A stretch of 47,866 nucleotides of DNA from positions 1-47,866 of the IMG/VR virus record IMGVR_UViG_3300013102_000042. One strand, written 5' to 3'. This document shows positions 8,148 to 15,547 of the stretch, piece after piece (the first letter of the stretch is position 1; every line of letters begins with the position of its first letter). Source of the stretch: a virus. The translations under genes and the position numbers were made by a program. Under the pieces are notes generated by a model, which did not search any database, was not told the origin of the DNA, and worked only from the letters and a program-made list of their open reading frames with translations.

Positions 8148-8543
8148 ATGACAATAGCAAAGAGAAAATTAGTTGTGCAACAAAATGAATTATCGGAATT
8201 ATTCAACTTGCCAGAAGGTGTGGAAATTCTATCTGCAAAAGTAGAAAATGGTGAAATCGAATTTCTATTAGTTAGCGGAGAAGAGATATCTACTAAAGAT
8301 GGATTAGAAGTCACAGTTAAAGCGAATGATTTTTCTGATGTTAGAAGAATTTCATTAGAGAGTCTAAAATCCAAGAAACTTATAGATGGAAATAAAGTAA
8401 GCAAAGAATTTGCAGAATCGTTTGCAGGCGTAATAGTAGATGTAATCAAAAAAATGGATAAAACAAATGCGTTTAAAAAGAATGATACTGAAACAATATT
8501 CGAAGAGGCTTCTAGAAGAGCTATGGAAAAAGGTAATCGATAA
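8148..8543 (+). CDS. Hypothetical protein, 131 aa
   Basis: I do not recognise this protein. AAGGAGG at 8133-8139 fixes ATG 8148 as the start; an upstream in-frame TTG lies inside the terminator stem and is rejected. The protein is charged, with a beta-rich N-terminus (KLVVQQNELSELFNL) and C-terminal helices. Its TAA overlaps the ATG of the next gene by one base. Confidence 0.75.
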   Translation: MTIAKRKLVVQQNELSELFNLPEGVEILSAKVENGEIEFLLVSGEEISTKDGLEVTVKANDFSDVRRISLESLKSKKLIDGNKVSKEFAESFAGVIVDVIKKMDKTNAFKKNDTETIFEEASRRAMEKGNR

Positions 8544-8758
8544 TGGTCTTAGTAGAGGGGTTGATATTCTTTCTGCTTGTATATTGGATTTGGGGATTAT
8601 CTTTTTACCTTTATGCGGTATTGAAAAGTTGGGAGATAACTAAGATTTGGAACTTCGAAATTAAAGACGGCTATGTGGCAGGTATTTGTGAATATCCGAA
8701 ATGGTTATTATACTGGCTTGAATGGCTGTGTAAAAAGGAGAATAGAAACCGTGGATAG
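8543..8758 (+). CDS. Small membrane protein, 71 aa
   Basis: The N-terminal 28 residues (VEGLIFFLLVYWIWGLSFYL) form one likely transmembrane helix. A second Trp-rich hydrophobic stretch (WLLYWLEWLCKK) ends in a basic tail. It starts on the TAATG overlap with the preceding gene, so it is translationally coupled. Function unknown. Confidence 0.7.
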   Translation: MVLVEGLIFFLLVYWIWGLSFYLYAVLKSWEITKIWNFEIKDGYVAGICEYPKWLLYWLEWLCKKENRNRG

Positions 8759-9008
8759 TTTTTATAGTAAAGAATTAGATACTAGCAAAGTATTGGTAAT
8801 GAGCGAAATCACTTGGGAAGATATGAAGGATACAATGGTAGAGAAAGCTAAGTTGATATCTGATGATCCAATTGAAAGATTGGGACATATAGGTATTTTC
8901 GAAGGTATAGATATTGTTATAGATAACGATGTGCCAAACAATGCCGTAGAGGTATATGAAAGATGGATGTATGAAGCGGTTAAGATATTCGGAAGGTTGG
9001 GGACATAA
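8751..9008 (+). CDS. Hypothetical protein, 85 aa (GTG start)
   Basis: The GTG at 8751 is chosen because AAAAAGGAG ends ten bases upstream; earlier in-frame starts lie deep in the previous gene. The protein (VDSFYSKELDTSKVL...) is acidic with a C-terminal amphipathic helix (VYERWMYEAVKIFGRLGT). It overlaps its neighbours on both sides by a few bases. Not recognised. Confidence 0.68.
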   Translation: MDSFYSKELDTSKVLVMSEITWEDMKDTMVEKAKLISDDPIERLGHIGIFEGIDIVIDNDVPNNAVEVYERWMYEAVKIFGRLGT

Positions 9009-9304
9009 TGACAGCTATTACGATGTTTGATAAGATTTTTGGAATAGAAGCTTTTAACTTTATGATTAAAATCTCTGGAGAGACAGAGGATTTGGAGACG
9101 ATACATAACTTTAGAGAGCATCTAATTGAAAGAGTAGATGGCAATACGGTGATGAAGTTAGCTAGAAAATGGAAAGATTATTCGTTACTTAGTCAAGTGT
9201 ACATGTCTTTTGCTCATGTAGATTCAAGTGAACTTAGTCGATTCATGATGTATATGGATTATCTATCTGAGAAGATTGCGGAAGGTGATTTTGTTGGCTT
9301 ATAA
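9008..9304 (+). CDS. Hypothetical protein, 98 aa
   Basis: It starts in a TAATG overlap with the previous stop. The sequence looks all-helical (TMFDKIFGIEAFNFMIKISG, then NTVMKLARKWKDYSLLSQVY). No family is recognised. It is part of the tightly packed run between 8.1 and 11.6 kb. Confidence 0.68.
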   Translation: MTAITMFDKIFGIEAFNFMIKISGETEDLETIHNFREHLIERVDGNTVMKLARKWKDYSLLSQVYMSFAHVDSSELSRFMMYMDYLSEKIAEGDFVGL

Positions 9305-9587
9305 TTTAATACTTGTCGATGTGGCATTCAGAGAACCGACACGAATACATCGAATGAATGTCATTACAGGAGATTATTTAAACCCAATAATCTTAAGAGA
9401 AATATCTTATGATGCTCAAGCTGTACATCTGATCGAAGTGTTACTGCGAGATAAACCAGATAAGATAATTTTCGACAAAAATGGCGGAGGTCATATTTTA
9501 TTTGATTTGTTTAAATATACATTGTTGCAACGTGAATATATGGAACTAATAGAAGTAGATGCTTTTGGTTTAATTACATATTATTAA
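9294..9587 (+). CDS. Hypothetical protein with nuclease-fold-like pattern, about 97 aa
   Basis: The frame is open from 9276, but GGAAGGTG at 9280-9287 best serves the TTG at 9294. The start is therefore uncertain. ILVDVAFREPTRIHRMN followed by DKIIFDKNGGGHILFDLF recalls the RNase H-like fold of terminase nuclease domains (a first Asp strand and a later FDKxGxG loop). It is far too short for a terminase. Treat this as resemblance only. Confidence 0.62.
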   Translation: MAYNLILVDVAFREPTRIHRMNVITGDYLNPIILREISYDAQAVHLIEVLLRDKPDKIIFDKNGGGHILFDLFKYTLLQREYMELIEVDAFGLITYY

Positions 9588-9604
9588 AAAGAGGATGGGA
9601 TAAA

Positions 9605-10231
9605 ATGGGGAACGTTAAAAAGACAGAAATCGTATTTGTATTAGATAAGAGTGGAAGTATGAATACAATTAAAGATGATGCTATTGGTGGATTTAATGAA
9701 TTTGTAAAAAGTCAGTTAGAACTAGAGGGAGAAACAAATGTTACTTTAGTCTTATTTGATAACGAAATAGAAGTACATAATGATATTCATGAGCTTAATG
9801 CAGATACTTATATTCCTAGCGGTATGACTGCTTTGCTAGATGCGATAGGAACAGGTGTTAGCAACTTAAGGTCGAAAATGGACAATATGGAAAAGGAAGA
9901 AATGCCAGATAACGTTATTTTTGTAATAATGACTGATGGACAAGAAAACTCCTCTAAAGAGTACACTAAAGAAGGAATCGAGTTAATTATTAAAGAGCAT
10001 ACAGAGAAACATGATTGGCAGTTTATTTTCCTAGGTGCAAATATTGATTCAGTTAGTACGGCTAAAGGATTGGGAATCAGAGCTGATTTTGCAGGAGATT
10101 TTGCTTATAGTGCTAGTGGAGCTAGTCAAGCATTCTTTGGTGCTACTAAGATGGCTACAAGTTATAGATCTAATGGAGTAATGGACTCTTATGCAGATGC
10201 TACAAAAGATACTGGCGATGGAAACGAGTAA
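9605..10231 (+). CDS. VWA-domain protein with intact MIDAS
   Basis: This 208-aa protein is a von Willebrand factor A domain almost from end to end. The metal-ion-dependent adhesion site is complete: D14-K-S16-G-S18 in VLDKSGSM, T75 in PSGMTALLDA and D111 in VIMTDGQEN. There is no signal peptide, so it acts in the cytoplasm, like TerY-type VWA proteins. VWA domains bind partner proteins through a bound metal and often accompany AAA ATPases. None lies next to it here. It sits inside an operon of small unknown proteins. The SD AGAGGATGG fixes ATG 9605. Confidence 0.88.
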   Translation: MGNVKKTEIVFVLDKSGSMNTIKDDAIGGFNEFVKSQLELEGETNVTLVLFDNEIEVHNDIHELNADTYIPSGMTALLDAIGTGVSNLRSKMDNMEKEEMPDNVIFVIMTDGQENSSKEYTKEGIELIIKEHTEKHDWQFIFLGANIDSVSTAKGLGIRADFAGDFAYSASGASQAFFGATKMATSYRSNGVMDSYADATKDTGDGNE

Positions 10232-10271
10232 TAAAAAATCATATAATTAATAAAAGAAGGTGGAGAGCTAG

Positions 10272-10742
10272 ATGAGATATAAAATTGGCGATAGAGTGAG
10301 AGTTATTAATGTGTCAGATGAAAGACGGTTAGAAGCTTTGGGTGCTATTGGAATTGTAGTTGACATTGATGCTGAGTGGACTCACCCTTATGAAATTGAT
10401 TTTGAAGATGAAGACTTTAAAAAATTTAATGACGATTTGTTTCTTGAATCAGAATTAATAATTGCAAGTGAAGAGAAAGTTACACCACAGTCAGACACCA
10501 TTCATATTAAGTTTCAAAAAAATTTCGAGGATAAAGATGGTGCTTCTTTGGAAGATGTGCTAGAGATACTTATCGACAAAGTAAAAGAGATGCATAATAA
10601 TGGCAGTATTCCTATAATGGATGTACAGATGAATAATATGAATATTATTAGTAAATTAAAAGAAGCTAAAATGTGGTTAAGAGAAAATAGAAAGATCCAT
10701 GAGAAATATAGCAATACAGAGAGAAGTGGTAGCAATGAATGA
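10272..10742 (+). CDS. SH3/KOW-like domain plus helical hairpin (Acb2/Tad1-like?), 156 aa
   Basis: Residues 1-65 (YKIGDRVRVINVSDERRLEALG, then GIVVDIDAE and YEIDFED) look like a small SH3/KOW-type barrel. The C-terminal half is two helices: SLEDVLEILIDKVKEM, then IISKLKEAKMWLRENRKIH. The second resembles the LxxAxMWL helix of the phage anti-CBASS Acb2/Tad1 hairpin family. This likeness is from memory of the motif and is unproven. The SD is GGTGGAG before ATG 10272. Its end overlaps the start of the next gene. Confidence 0.72.
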   Translation: MRYKIGDRVRVINVSDERRLEALGAIGIVVDIDAEWTHPYEIDFEDEDFKKFNDDLFLESELIIASEEKVTPQSDTIHIKFQKNFEDKDGASLEDVLEILIDKVKEMHNNGSIPIMDVQMNNMNIISKLKEAKMWLRENRKIHEKYSNTERSGSNE

Positions 10743-11073
10743 AGAAACAATTGAACAATACGAAAGCATGGCAAAAGAACTAAATGAAGTGTATAGCAAT
10801 TCTAATTTTAATAAGCCGTATTTAGAGAATATCTTTAATATGGCTATTGATGTTAATGCTAGATTTATTGGAATACTGATTGAAAAAGAAGGATTTAAAA
10901 AGAGTGAGATTATAATTAACCCTATTGAAAATGCTATAGGCGTGTTGGAGTTTTATAGAAGCACATATGATTACGACTTAGTACATAAATTTTCAAATGT
11001 GAAGATTAGGATTGCAAATGCTTCATATGGTGATGACTTTAATGCTATCCAGTACGAACTGTTAGGAGTGTAA
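10735..11073 (+). CDS. Hypothetical protein, 112 aa
   Basis: ATG 10735 follows GAGAAGTGG and overlaps the previous gene by 8 bp. The protein is mostly helical in pattern (EETIEQYESMAKELNEVY) with no membrane segment. Not recognised. It belongs to the VWA operon. Confidence 0.68.
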   Translation: MNEETIEQYESMAKELNEVYSNSNFNKPYLENIFNMAIDVNARFIGILIEKEGFKKSEIIINPIENAIGVLEFYRSTYDYDLVHKFSNVKIRIANASYGDDFNAIQYELLGV

Positions 11074-11077
11074 TATA

Positions 11078-11272
11078 ATGACAAAAAAGATACTTCAAAT
11101 CAGAAAAGGCGAATACCTCTTAGAATTACGAAGTGATGGGATTGCTACTACATATAATAAAGAAATTGCATTAGACATTAGTAATTGGGATTTAGAGAAC
11201 TTAGGATTAGTTGTCAGAGGCTTAAAGAGTGTAGGATATAAAAAATCACAAGTATTAACCGTAGAGGTGTAG
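11078..11272 (+). CDS. Hypothetical protein, 64 aa
   Basis: A compact beta-rich sequence (ILQIRKGEYLLELRSDGIAT) with a basic C-terminus. It lies 4 bp after the previous stop and carries GTTAGGAGTG before its start. Not recognised. Confidence 0.66.
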   Translation: MTKKILQIRKGEYLLELRSDGIATTYNKEIALDISNWDLENLGLVVRGLKSVGYKKSQVLTVEV

Positions 11273-11275
11273 TTT

Positions 11276-11554
11276 ATGATGGAAGAGAATGAAATGTTTA
11301 CTATAAAAGATGTTTTCTATAAGGAAGAAACTTGGTGCGAACATTGTGGAAATCTTGAACCCTATACTGCTGTAGTTGATTTCGATAGTGTGTGGTATTG
11401 TTTGGACTGTGCTAAATATGATGGTAATTTCAAGGTCACAAATGAGGAAATTAGAGAGATAGAGATTATTGAAGTGGATAAGATGATTCAGTATTTCGAT
11501 AAGCGATTAGTATCGCTGAGGAATTATAGAGAGACATTGGATTGTAACGAGTAA
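11276..11554 (+). CDS. Zinc-ribbon-like protein, 92 aa
   Basis: It contains CEHCGNLEPY and, 21 residues later, CLDCAKYD, a two-knuckle zinc ribbon, followed by a charged helix. GAGGTG precedes tandem ATG codons at 11276 and 11279; either may start. It is the last gene of the operon. A terminator follows at 11601. Confidence 0.72.
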   Translation: MMEENEMFTIKDVFYKEETWCEHCGNLEPYTAVVDFDSVWYCLDCAKYDGNFKVTNEEIREIEIIEVDKMIQYFDKRLVSLRNYRETLDCNE

Positions 11555-11600
11555 ACAAATCGATAAGAATGACGTTATTTAATTTAATAGTATGACACGT

Positions 11601-11630
11601 AGAGGGTGCTAATTTTAGCCCCTCTTTTTT
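11601..11630 (+). terminator. Rho-independent terminator of the VWA operon
   Basis: AGAGGG-TGCTAA pairs with TTAGCCCCTCT (one-base bulge), followed by six T. Confidence 0.85.
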
Positions 11631-12082
11631 ATGTCTATAGACCTTATTATATAGACTTTTTATTATTTGGGTGTAAGTACACCCCCTCCTTGGCACGATA
11701 GAATAGTGTTAATAGAGAGGATTGTATTATATGGTGTTGTTAGATAGGTGTAAGGTGAGGCTGTTTTGTGGGTGTGTAGAATAAGGTTAATAGAGGTAGT
11801 TCTTACGTATGAGAAATAGGTGGTTATTTGAGGTTATTTGGGTTAGTTTGTGGGTGTGGTTAGATTTGGGGTGGATTTAGTGGGATTGGGATAGGTTGAG
11901 AAACTAGGGCAGAGTGTGGGGTTTGTAGTGCTATAGGGGTTTGGGAAAAATAATCATTCCATTTTGGTCATAAGATACCCCTATAATGTACGTTATATGA
12001 TACAAGTGTACATAGTTTTAATAACTACTTGCAATCATATCATGACTACCTCTCTAATTAAAGTTATTATAATATTCTAAAT

Positions 12083-12356
12083 ATTCTGATAATTTTGATC
12101 GAATGGAAAGAGTTGAGCCAACTTCTCGCTCAATTATATTCTTTGGTCTGCTCCATGTACGTATGTAAAAAGTAACAGGTGTCTGCATCTCTAACAATAC
12201 ACAAAAAACAATCCATCCTATCCACAAAGTTATACACAACTTATCCACATATCCACAAATGTAATCCAACACCCAACACCCAAACCACACATGCATAATT
12301 GATCGAATAACTAGCTCAACTCTTTCTATGATCAAAAGTTTTCTGAATATTCTGAC
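12083..12356. repeat. Inverted repeat framing the DnaA-box cluster
   Basis: The left arm 12093-12118 (TTTTGATC...GAAAGAGTTGAGC) is mirrored at 12314-12337. AATATTCTGA-type motifs lie outside each arm. The midpoint is near 12216, next to the DnaA boxes. Extra TTGATCGAAT and GCTCAA copies lie at about 12123 and 12299. Confidence 0.75.
12218..12257 (+). other. Cluster of four DnaA-box-like 9-mers
   Basis: Consecutive same-strand sites are CTATCCACA (12218-12226, one mismatch), TTATACACA (12230-12238, one mismatch), TTATCCACA (12241-12249, perfect) and ATATCCACA (12249-12257, one mismatch). Bacterial and plasmid origins use such clusters to load the host DnaA initiator. Confidence 0.78.
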
Positions 12357-12444
12357 AACTCTCATCATCAGCAGATCAATTACTTTTAAATTGTCAGACT
12401 ATTCATATTGTTTCTATTCTACAAACAATTATAAATAAATAAAT

Positions 12445-12472
12445 AAAAAAGACTAACAATAAATGTTAGTCT
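12445..12472 (-). terminator. Terminator of the 14.6-12.5 kb minus operon
   Basis: On the minus strand GACTAACA-TTTAT-TGTTAGTC is followed by a run of T. Confidence 0.85.
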
Positions 12473-12524
12473 AATTAGTAATACTTATTCACCTGTTCAC
12501 ATATAATACTGTATAGCTTATATC

Positions 12525-13886
12525 TTATATGTCCATTGCTATCTGATTGATATCATAATCAATGCTATCGAATCCTGCTCTTTCTTTCTTGATAAAGTCA
12601 ACGTCTGTCCATATTGAAATACTACTACCATGATGATTATATCTTTCTACGTATGGATAGATGCGACTACCTTTTACTTCTACTTCTTCGTAGCGTTCCC
12701 AGTCTTGACTAACATACGCAGTCACTTCTCCATTACCATTGCAACAAGGACATGTTACGCTTACATCATCATCATTATTAGTACTGGCAGTAATTGTTTC
12801 TTCACCGTCACAATGAGGACATGTTACATCTACTTCTGTTTCTATGCTATCGCATAAATATATTTCTTCCATTCGAGTTACTTGCAATACACCGTTAATC
12901 TGTTCTTCGACTTTGTCTTCTTGACTTAATTGTTCGTAAATATCGACTTCATGTAATTGCTTTAATCCATATGCTAACTCGCTCTTCGATTTATTATTAC
13001 CGTAATAACTTGTAGCTAATAACACTGGTTTACCTTCTATCGTTACGTATCTCATCATCGTTCTAGCTAACAAGCAGTCATACATGTTATCAACGTCTTC
13101 CAATTTTTCGTGCATCATAGCGATAAACAATTTATTATCATATAATGAACCTGCCAATTGATAACATTCACTATATCCATGTCTAGTATCTTGACAAGAA
13201 GAATTATTGTAACCATCCCAATTTTTTTCATTGTCTTCTAAGTCTACATAATTACTCATCCCTGCGATGTGTTGCACTCTGTCACTAATTGTCAAAAACA
13301 ACACCTTTTCCGTTTTTACTTGTTGGGAATAAAAATCTACTACCGATTGCGAAAAGCCATTTTTTGATAAAACTTTTCCTAATCGTAATTCTCTTTTTTC
13401 GCTTTCCTTATATTTACCTGTTTTCCATTCTTCAATAGTAGGTTTACGGAATACGTTCTTTTTTGAATTTCTCATATTTTCGTCAATTTCATTTAATTTA
13501 CTTATTGCTTCGTCTCTGCTCATTGTACCATTTCCACCGTTATATTCGTTATAAATTACCTGTTTCAAATTCTCTGCTTCTTTATAAGCATCATTATTTA
13601 AAACATTGATAAATTCTTTAAAATCCCCTTCTCTTTGAACCTTGAATTTATACGTTCCGCAGAAATTATTTTCTACTCTGAATGTAAAGCATTCTTCTGC
13701 ATCGTATTCCTCCGTAACTTCCGATTCATCTAGAATTTCCTGTGCTTCCGAATAACTAGAATTTATGTTTAATGCATATACTTCGACACCGTTTAATAAA
13801 GTTTTAATAGGTTGAACCGCTTGAACCGCTTGAACCGCTTGTACTTCGTTTACTGTTACTTCGTTTACTGTTGTTTGAGTTGTCAT
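12525..13886 (-). CDS. Paralogue A: SSC-motif protein with DnaJ-like zinc finger, 453 aa
   Basis: The central region has HIAGMSNY (206-213) and WDGYNNSSCQDT (223-234). The C-terminal third has paired knuckles CPHCDG (356) and CPCCNGNG (379), as in DnaJ-type zinc fingers. The same order and motifs occur in the 435-aa protein at 30991-32298, so the two form one family. The conserved SSC with a nearby His could be catalytic, but no known enzyme is recognised. The N-terminus carries tandem peptide repeats (TVNEV twice, AVQ three times) and is probably disordered. AGGAGG lies ahead of ATG 13886, and the leader holds three small hairpins. Confidence 0.82.
   Translation of the reverse strand: MTTQTTVNEVTVNEVQAVQAVQAVQPIKTLLNGVEVYALNINSSYSEAQEILDESEVTEEYDAEECFTFRVENNFCGTYKFKVQREGDFKEFINVLNNDAYKEAENLKQVIYNEYNGGNGTMSRDEAISKLNEIDENMRNSKKNVFRKPTIEEWKTGKYKESEKRELRLGKVLSKNGFSQSVVDFYSQQVKTEKVLFLTISDRVQHIAGMSNYVDLEDNEKNWDGYNNSSCQDTRHGYSECYQLAGSLYDNKLFIAMMHEKLEDVDNMYDCLLARTMMRYVTIEGKPVLLATSYYGNNKSKSELAYGLKQLHEVDIYEQLSQEDKVEEQINGVLQVTRMEEIYLCDSIETEVDVTCPHCDGEETITASTNNDDDVSVTCPCCNGNGEVTAYVSQDWERYEEVEVKGSRIYPYVERYNHHGSSISIWTDVDFIKKERAGFDSIDYDINQIAMDI
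13811..13871. repeat. Tandem repeats inside the 5' end of paralogue A
   Basis: A 9-bp unit (TTGAACCGC type) repeats three times at 13811-13840. A 15-bp unit (TACTTCGTTTACTGT) repeats twice at 13842-13871. Both keep the frame and could vary in copy number by slippage. Confidence 0.85.
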
Positions 13887-13924
13887 GTTTTTTTCCTCCT
13901 AGGAAATGTGTAATTTTTAGTGTA

Positions 13925-13982
13925 TGGATAAACCTGTCCATCGTCAGTGTACGCATTACGTACAGACGGTCTTTTTGACCGT
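13925..13982 (-). promoter_or_regulatory. Leader hairpins upstream of paralogue A
   Basis: Three short stems lie in the untranslated leader: ACGGTC-TTTTT-GACCGT (13966-13982), GTACG-CATTA-CGTAC (13949-13963) and TGGA...TCCA (13925-13940). They may control stability or translation. No known riboswitch is recognised. Confidence 0.45.
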
Positions 13983-14012
13983 TTCGGACTTTTATATCAT
14001 TATTTTATGCTT

Positions 14013-14111
14013 TTATGCCGTTATTTCTAAAATCTTGTAGATGAACAGACCAAACGATACAACAATTATAAATGCAATCAGACCTAATTCTTTAATAGTA
14101 TTTTTTATCAT
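14013..14111 (-). CDS. Tiny membrane peptide, 32 aa
   Basis: The frame starts at ATG 14111, ten bases behind AAGGAG, and reads MIKNTIKELGLIAFIIVV followed by SFGLFIYK. One hydrophobic helix with a charged start indicates a single-pass membrane peptide. It overlaps the upstream 47-aa gene by 20 bp. Function unknown. Confidence 0.6.
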   Translation of the reverse strand: MIKNTIKELGLIAFIIVVSFGLFIYKILEITA

Positions 14112-14235
14112 TTCTTTTTAGCTCCTTGATAAATTTTTTATATCTTAATATTTCCATTATATTTCTTATACTGATACTAGCTTTTATAACACTAACAATA
14201 GTTATTATGATTCCTACAATTTGTACACATGTCAT
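14092..14235 (-). CDS. Small membrane protein, 47 aa
   Basis: The ATG at 14235 overlaps the preceding TGA (ATGA), so translation is coupled. The N-terminal hydrophobic segment (CVQIVGIIITIVSVIKASI) is followed by a strongly basic tail (RYKKFIKELKRNDKKYY). A small single-pass protein with a positive inside tail. Function unknown. Confidence 0.62.
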   Translation of the reverse strand: MTCVQIVGIIITIVSVIKASISIRNIMEILRYKKFIKELKRNDKKYY

Positions 14236-14375
14236 AATACTTGCACCACTACATACGATTCACCTTTTATAGATATCGTATCACCTATTTCATGCTCTCT
14301 TTCCGTATAGTGTGAAGTAGTTGTAAACTCTTCATTTTCTCCGACAAAAACCTCTTCAATTAAGTATCCATTCAC
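14232..14375 (-). CDS. Hypothetical protein, 47 aa (GTG start)
   Basis: The GTG at 14375 overlaps the TGA of the upstream gene (GTGA) and has GGAGAG upstream. The sequence (VNGYLIEEVFVGENEEF then HEIGDTISIKGESYVVVQVL) looks like a small beta barrel. Not recognised. Confidence 0.62.
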   Translation of the reverse strand: MNGYLIEEVFVGENEEFTTTSHYTEREHEIGDTISIKGESYVVVQVL

Positions 14376-14569
14376 TTTATTAACTCTCCTATCCATTTTC
14401 GTATTTTATTTATTTCCTTTGTAAGTCTGTCAATTTCCTTATGCATCCGTTTTTCTTCGTTCTCATCTCCTGTCCAGTAATCTACTTTTTGTATCAAGTC
14501 GAACCTTTCATCTAATAAATAATTTAATCTGTTTAACTTTTCCATTTGTCCATTCCCTTCTTCTTCCAT
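14372..14569 (-). CDS. Coiled-coil protein, 65 aa
   Basis: The frame extends upstream to 14626, but that part contains the promoter -10 box. The ATG at 14569 after AAAAGGAAAAAA is therefore preferred, although the SD is weak. The protein (MEKLNRLNYLLDERFDL, then MHKEIDRLTKEINKIRKWI) is two charged helices, likely an antiparallel coiled coil. It is the first gene of the minus operon. Confidence 0.65.
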   Translation of the reverse strand: MEEEGNGQMEKLNRLNYLLDERFDLIQKVDYWTGDENEEKRMHKEIDRLTKEINKIRKWIGELIK

Positions 14570-14606
14570 TTTTTTCCTTTTTTTTACCTCTCTCTCAACT
14601 AACTTC

Positions 14607-14635
14607 ATTATATCATGTATGGACAAGCATTACAA
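14607..14635 (-). promoter_or_regulatory. Sigma-A-like promoter of the 14.6-12.5 kb minus operon
   Basis: TTGTAA (14635-14630), 17 bp, TATAAT (14612-14607) on the minus strand, with TGA before the -10 box. The -35 box has two mismatches. Confidence 0.7.
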
Positions 14636-15354
14636 CACATATGCAATAAATAATCGTATTATAACCATATTTATTTATTTATTTTTTTGAGTCATATTTT
14701 GAGTGCACATTATAATAGAAGAAACTCAAAATTTAATGGCATAAACTCAGGACAGGATTGAATTGATCCAAATTTTCACACAATTCAAATCTACTGATCC
14801 GATTATATAATTGTCAGAATATTCAGAAAAATTGTGATCCAAATAGTCAGAATTGATCTAACTTCTCGATCAACTATGCAAGGCTAAAAAATTGATCGTA
14901 ATCTTGGTTCAATTCTTTTCCGATCAGAAATTTTCAGAATATTCTGATTACTTAGATCAAAATAGTCGCAATATTCTGAATTGTTTTAATTTCTCACACA
15001 ATTCAATGAAAAATTGGCTTTATTTTCACCTATTCCCTAGCATCTCATTTAAGACCATTTTAAGCCGTTTTGAGACGTTTTAATCCTTAGCCGTTCAATA
15101 CTATTCAGAAGCGATTTCTGAAGCACCTGCGAAATTTTCTTGTTTTCATGAATATTAGAATATTCATTTCTATATACATTTCTAGTATATTTATACATAC
15201 TTTATGCATAAGAAAATGGTAAGAATGGCGTTATATCAACGTTTGGCAGTAAAATGGATATACATTTCATCCTATTTTTTATGCATGATATACACTGATA
15301 TTCACTATTTCTGCATAAATGCATTTTATACTAAAAATCATAATACATTCAATA

Positions 15355-15547
15355 TGTCAATTTAAAAGTTTATTTTGAATATTCTGATTATTCTTCTACC
15401 ATTATTTAATCCATTTGTCAATTAAAAGATTATTCTGATAATTCTATCGCACAGCCCTGCCGAGTTGCTAGAATATTCTGATAATTTCATATCACAAATA
15501 TTTTCTGTTGTCAATTTAAAAGTTTATTCTGAATATTCTGAAAATTA
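15355..15547 (+). repeat. Three iteron-like direct repeats
   Basis: TGTCAATTTAAAAGTTTAT followed by TCTGA-type sequence starts at 15355 and 15509. A shorter variant (TGTCAATTAAAAGATTAT) starts at 15416. The copies are spaced 61 and 93 bp apart. Confidence 0.75.

Larger units (their letters stand above)
11640..12444. other. Gene-free convergence zone, candidate replication origin
   Basis: About 800 bp lie between the convergent ends of the plus and minus operons. From the left it holds a GGGTGT-AAGT-ACACCC hairpin (11669-11684), a strikingly G/T-rich strand (about 11735-11950), then an A/T segment with TATTCTGA and TTGATCGAA motifs. A C/A-rich stretch with DnaA-box-like 9-mers (12218-12257) follows, and the mirror motifs come again. 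An open minus frame at 12054-12368 has no SD and runs across the repeats; I treat it as spurious. Confidence 0.7.

Noticed and set aside
11466-11696. Minus-strand open frame across the operon terminator
   Set aside because: It runs through the zinc-ribbon gene and the terminator with no SD.
12054-12368. Minus-strand open frame of 104 codons over the DnaA boxes
   Set aside because: No ribosome site is present, the composition is unlike nearby genes, and it spans the inverted repeat and DnaA-box cluster. It is more likely chance.
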